A DNA stretch of 6,597 bases, taken from contig JAXDLK010000212.1 in assembly GCA_034666665.1 (NCBI GenBank), positions 1 through 6,597 of the forward strand. The letters are read 5' to 3'. The notes beneath the pieces were generated by a model. The model made no database searches, was not told the DNA's origin, and worked only from the letters and a program-made list of their open reading frames with translations. Positions 5,630 to 6,597 of this stretch are shown here, in pieces. A program made the translations under genes and the position numbers. Each line of letters opens with the position of its first letter. Position 1 is the stretch's first letter. This stretch comes from JAXDLK01 sp034666665. Its GTDB lineage: Bacteria > Desulfobacterota > Binatia > JACPRU01.

Positions 5630-6597
5630 TCAGCGGCGGGCGGGTCGCTGGCGCACGGTGAACGTCTCGCTGCCGACGTGGATCGAGCCGCTTCGCCGGC
5701 GATCCCCGCGATTCTCACGGACGTAGAAGGTCACGACGCCGCCGTCCGTTCCCGTTTCCGAGGCGGTGATCCACCGCGAGCTGCTTGCGGCGCTCCACGT
5801 GCAACCACTCGGCACGACGACCGAGAAGGTACCGCGGCCACCCGCGGCGGCAATCGTCTTCCGGGTCACCGGCAGCGAGACGCCGCACGCCGGCACGGCG
5901 GAGTAGTCGTCGAACTCGACGTCGAGGAAGTCGGTGCGGATGCCGGCGTGACCCTCGACGTCGATCGCCGGACCGCTCGGGCCGGCTCCCGTGTCGTCGG
6001 CCTCGAGCACCGGCGTCCAGGCACCACCATCCGCGGGGTCGCGGATCTCGAGACGGATCGACACGCCGCCGCCCGGCAGATCCTGCGTCAGGGTGCGCAT
6101 GCCGATCCATCGGCCGACGGGCAGGAGGTTGGGCATCGCCTCGCGGTCGTACGTTCCAGGATAGATCTTGCGGGACGCGAGGGTCGTGTAGACGCCCGCG
6201 AGCTTCTTCTTGATCACCGCGGAGCCGTCCACGCGCACGCCCGCGTAATAGAGGTCGTCGCCGTCCTGGTAGCGATGAAAGAAGAGCACGCCGTTCGAGG
6301 CGCTGCGGTTCGGACTGCTGCTCAGGTTGAGCGCGCGAATCCGGAACGTGACCTCCTGGGTGAGCTCCTTCCATTCGCCGCTCGTCACCAGCCGGAAGAT
6401 GTTCTGCGGATGGAGGCCGCCGTCGGTGTCCGTCGGATTGTTCCGGCCGTAGAGCGCGCGCCAGCGGTCACCCGCGGGCAGCTCGCCCTGGATCGTGCCG
6501 CCGTTGCTCCCGTCGGAGATCAGTCGGCCGCCCGAGTTCACCCACCAGCCCGAGCTCCAGCTGTCGGAGGCGTTCCCCGCCTCCTCGACCACGCGCG
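5630..6597 (-). CDS. Probable extracellular protein with LamG/ConA-like and BACON-type domains, 5' part missing
   Basis: The frame enters from the right edge, so the start and any signal peptide are outside; the first internal GTG at 6592 is not taken as the true start. Visible are about 321 residues. The first ~230 have the alternating-strand look of a concanavalin/LamG-type or DUF1080-like carbohydrate-binding or hydrolase fold (GGRLISDGS, EWKELTQEVTFRIRALNL, NGVLFFHRYQDGDDLYYAGVRVDG, VGRWIGMR, DFLDVEFDDYS). The last ~85 (from PACGVSLP) match a BACON-type domain: GGRGTFSVVVPSGCTWSA, SRWIT, GGVVTFYVRENRGDRRRSG and a final ETFTVRQ strand. BACON domains are thought to bind carbohydrate or mucin-like surfaces or act as spacers in secreted proteins. 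Role is inferred as surface or secreted glycan interaction. It lies 179 bp upstream of the monooxygenase gene, same strand, and is probably a separate unit. Confidence 0.75.
   Translation of the reverse strand, partial: RVVEEAGNASDSWSSGWWVNSGGRLISDGSNGGTIQGELPAGDRWRALYGRNNPTDTDGGLHPQNIFRLVTSGEWKELTQEVTFRIRALNLSSSPNRSASNGVLFFHRYQDGDDLYYAGVRVDGSAVIKKKLAGVYTTLASRKIYPGTYDREAMPNLLPVGRWIGMRTLTQDLPGGGVSIRLEIRDPADGGAWTPVLEADDTGAGPSGPAIDVEGHAGIRTDFLDVEFDDYSAVPACGVSLPVTRKTIAAAGGRGTFSVVVPSGCTWSAASSSRWITASETGTDGGVVTFYVRENRGDRRRSGSIHVGSETFTVRQRPARR

Noticed and set aside
5449..5661. Plus-strand 70-codon frame in the monooxygenase leader
   Set aside because: Low-complexity Arg/Ser-rich translation, no ribosome site seen, and it overlaps the antisense end of the BACON-domain gene.

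Overview
The window is high-GC, densely coding DNA from a Gram-negative bacterium. A predicted outer-membrane beta-barrel gene and two lipoprotein-free, Sec-type signal peptides point to a diderm. The mix of a luciferase-like flavin monooxygenase, an alpha/beta hydrolase, a VOC-fold protein, a SphA/MetA-like hydrophobic-compound channel and a membrane methyltransferase suits a soil or sediment proteobacterium or a related lineage such as Myxococcota or Binatota. That taxonomic guess is inference. No mobile element, CRISPR array, tRNA or rRNA was seen.

Layout. From 1 to 1455 (minus strand) a SphA/phenol-MetA-like outer-membrane protein is followed after 25 bp by an isoprenylcysteine carboxyl methyltransferase-family membrane protein that runs off the left edge. 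From 1693 to 2115 (minus) are two small genes 12 bp apart: a 46-residue Lys-rich protein beginning MGDKSPK and an 89-residue protein of unknown function. From 2233 to 2715 (minus) is an exported SnoaL/DUF4440-like protein of the NTF2 fold. From 2944 to 3489 (plus) is a glyoxalase/VOC protein with a complete predicted metal site. Convergent to it, with only 15 bp between, is a two-gene operon (minus, 3505-5450): a luciferase-like monooxygenase whose stop codon overlaps the start of an alpha/beta hydrolase by 4 bp (ATGA). From 5630 to the right edge (minus) is the 3' part of a probable surface or secreted protein, with a concanavalin-like beta-sandwich region and a C-terminal BACON-type domain.

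How the genes may work together. The monooxygenase and hydrolase are almost certainly translated together. A flavin-dependent oxygenation followed by hydrolysis is the simplest reading, and the VOC protein next door could act on the same substrate class. The SphA-like barrel could bring hydrophobic compounds across the outer membrane, but it lies 2 kb away with unrelated genes between, so the link is only suggestive. No substrate can be read from the sequence. The remaining genes look like ordinary accessory genes. The gene content is mostly recognisable, and I do not see clear evidence of a wholly new system.
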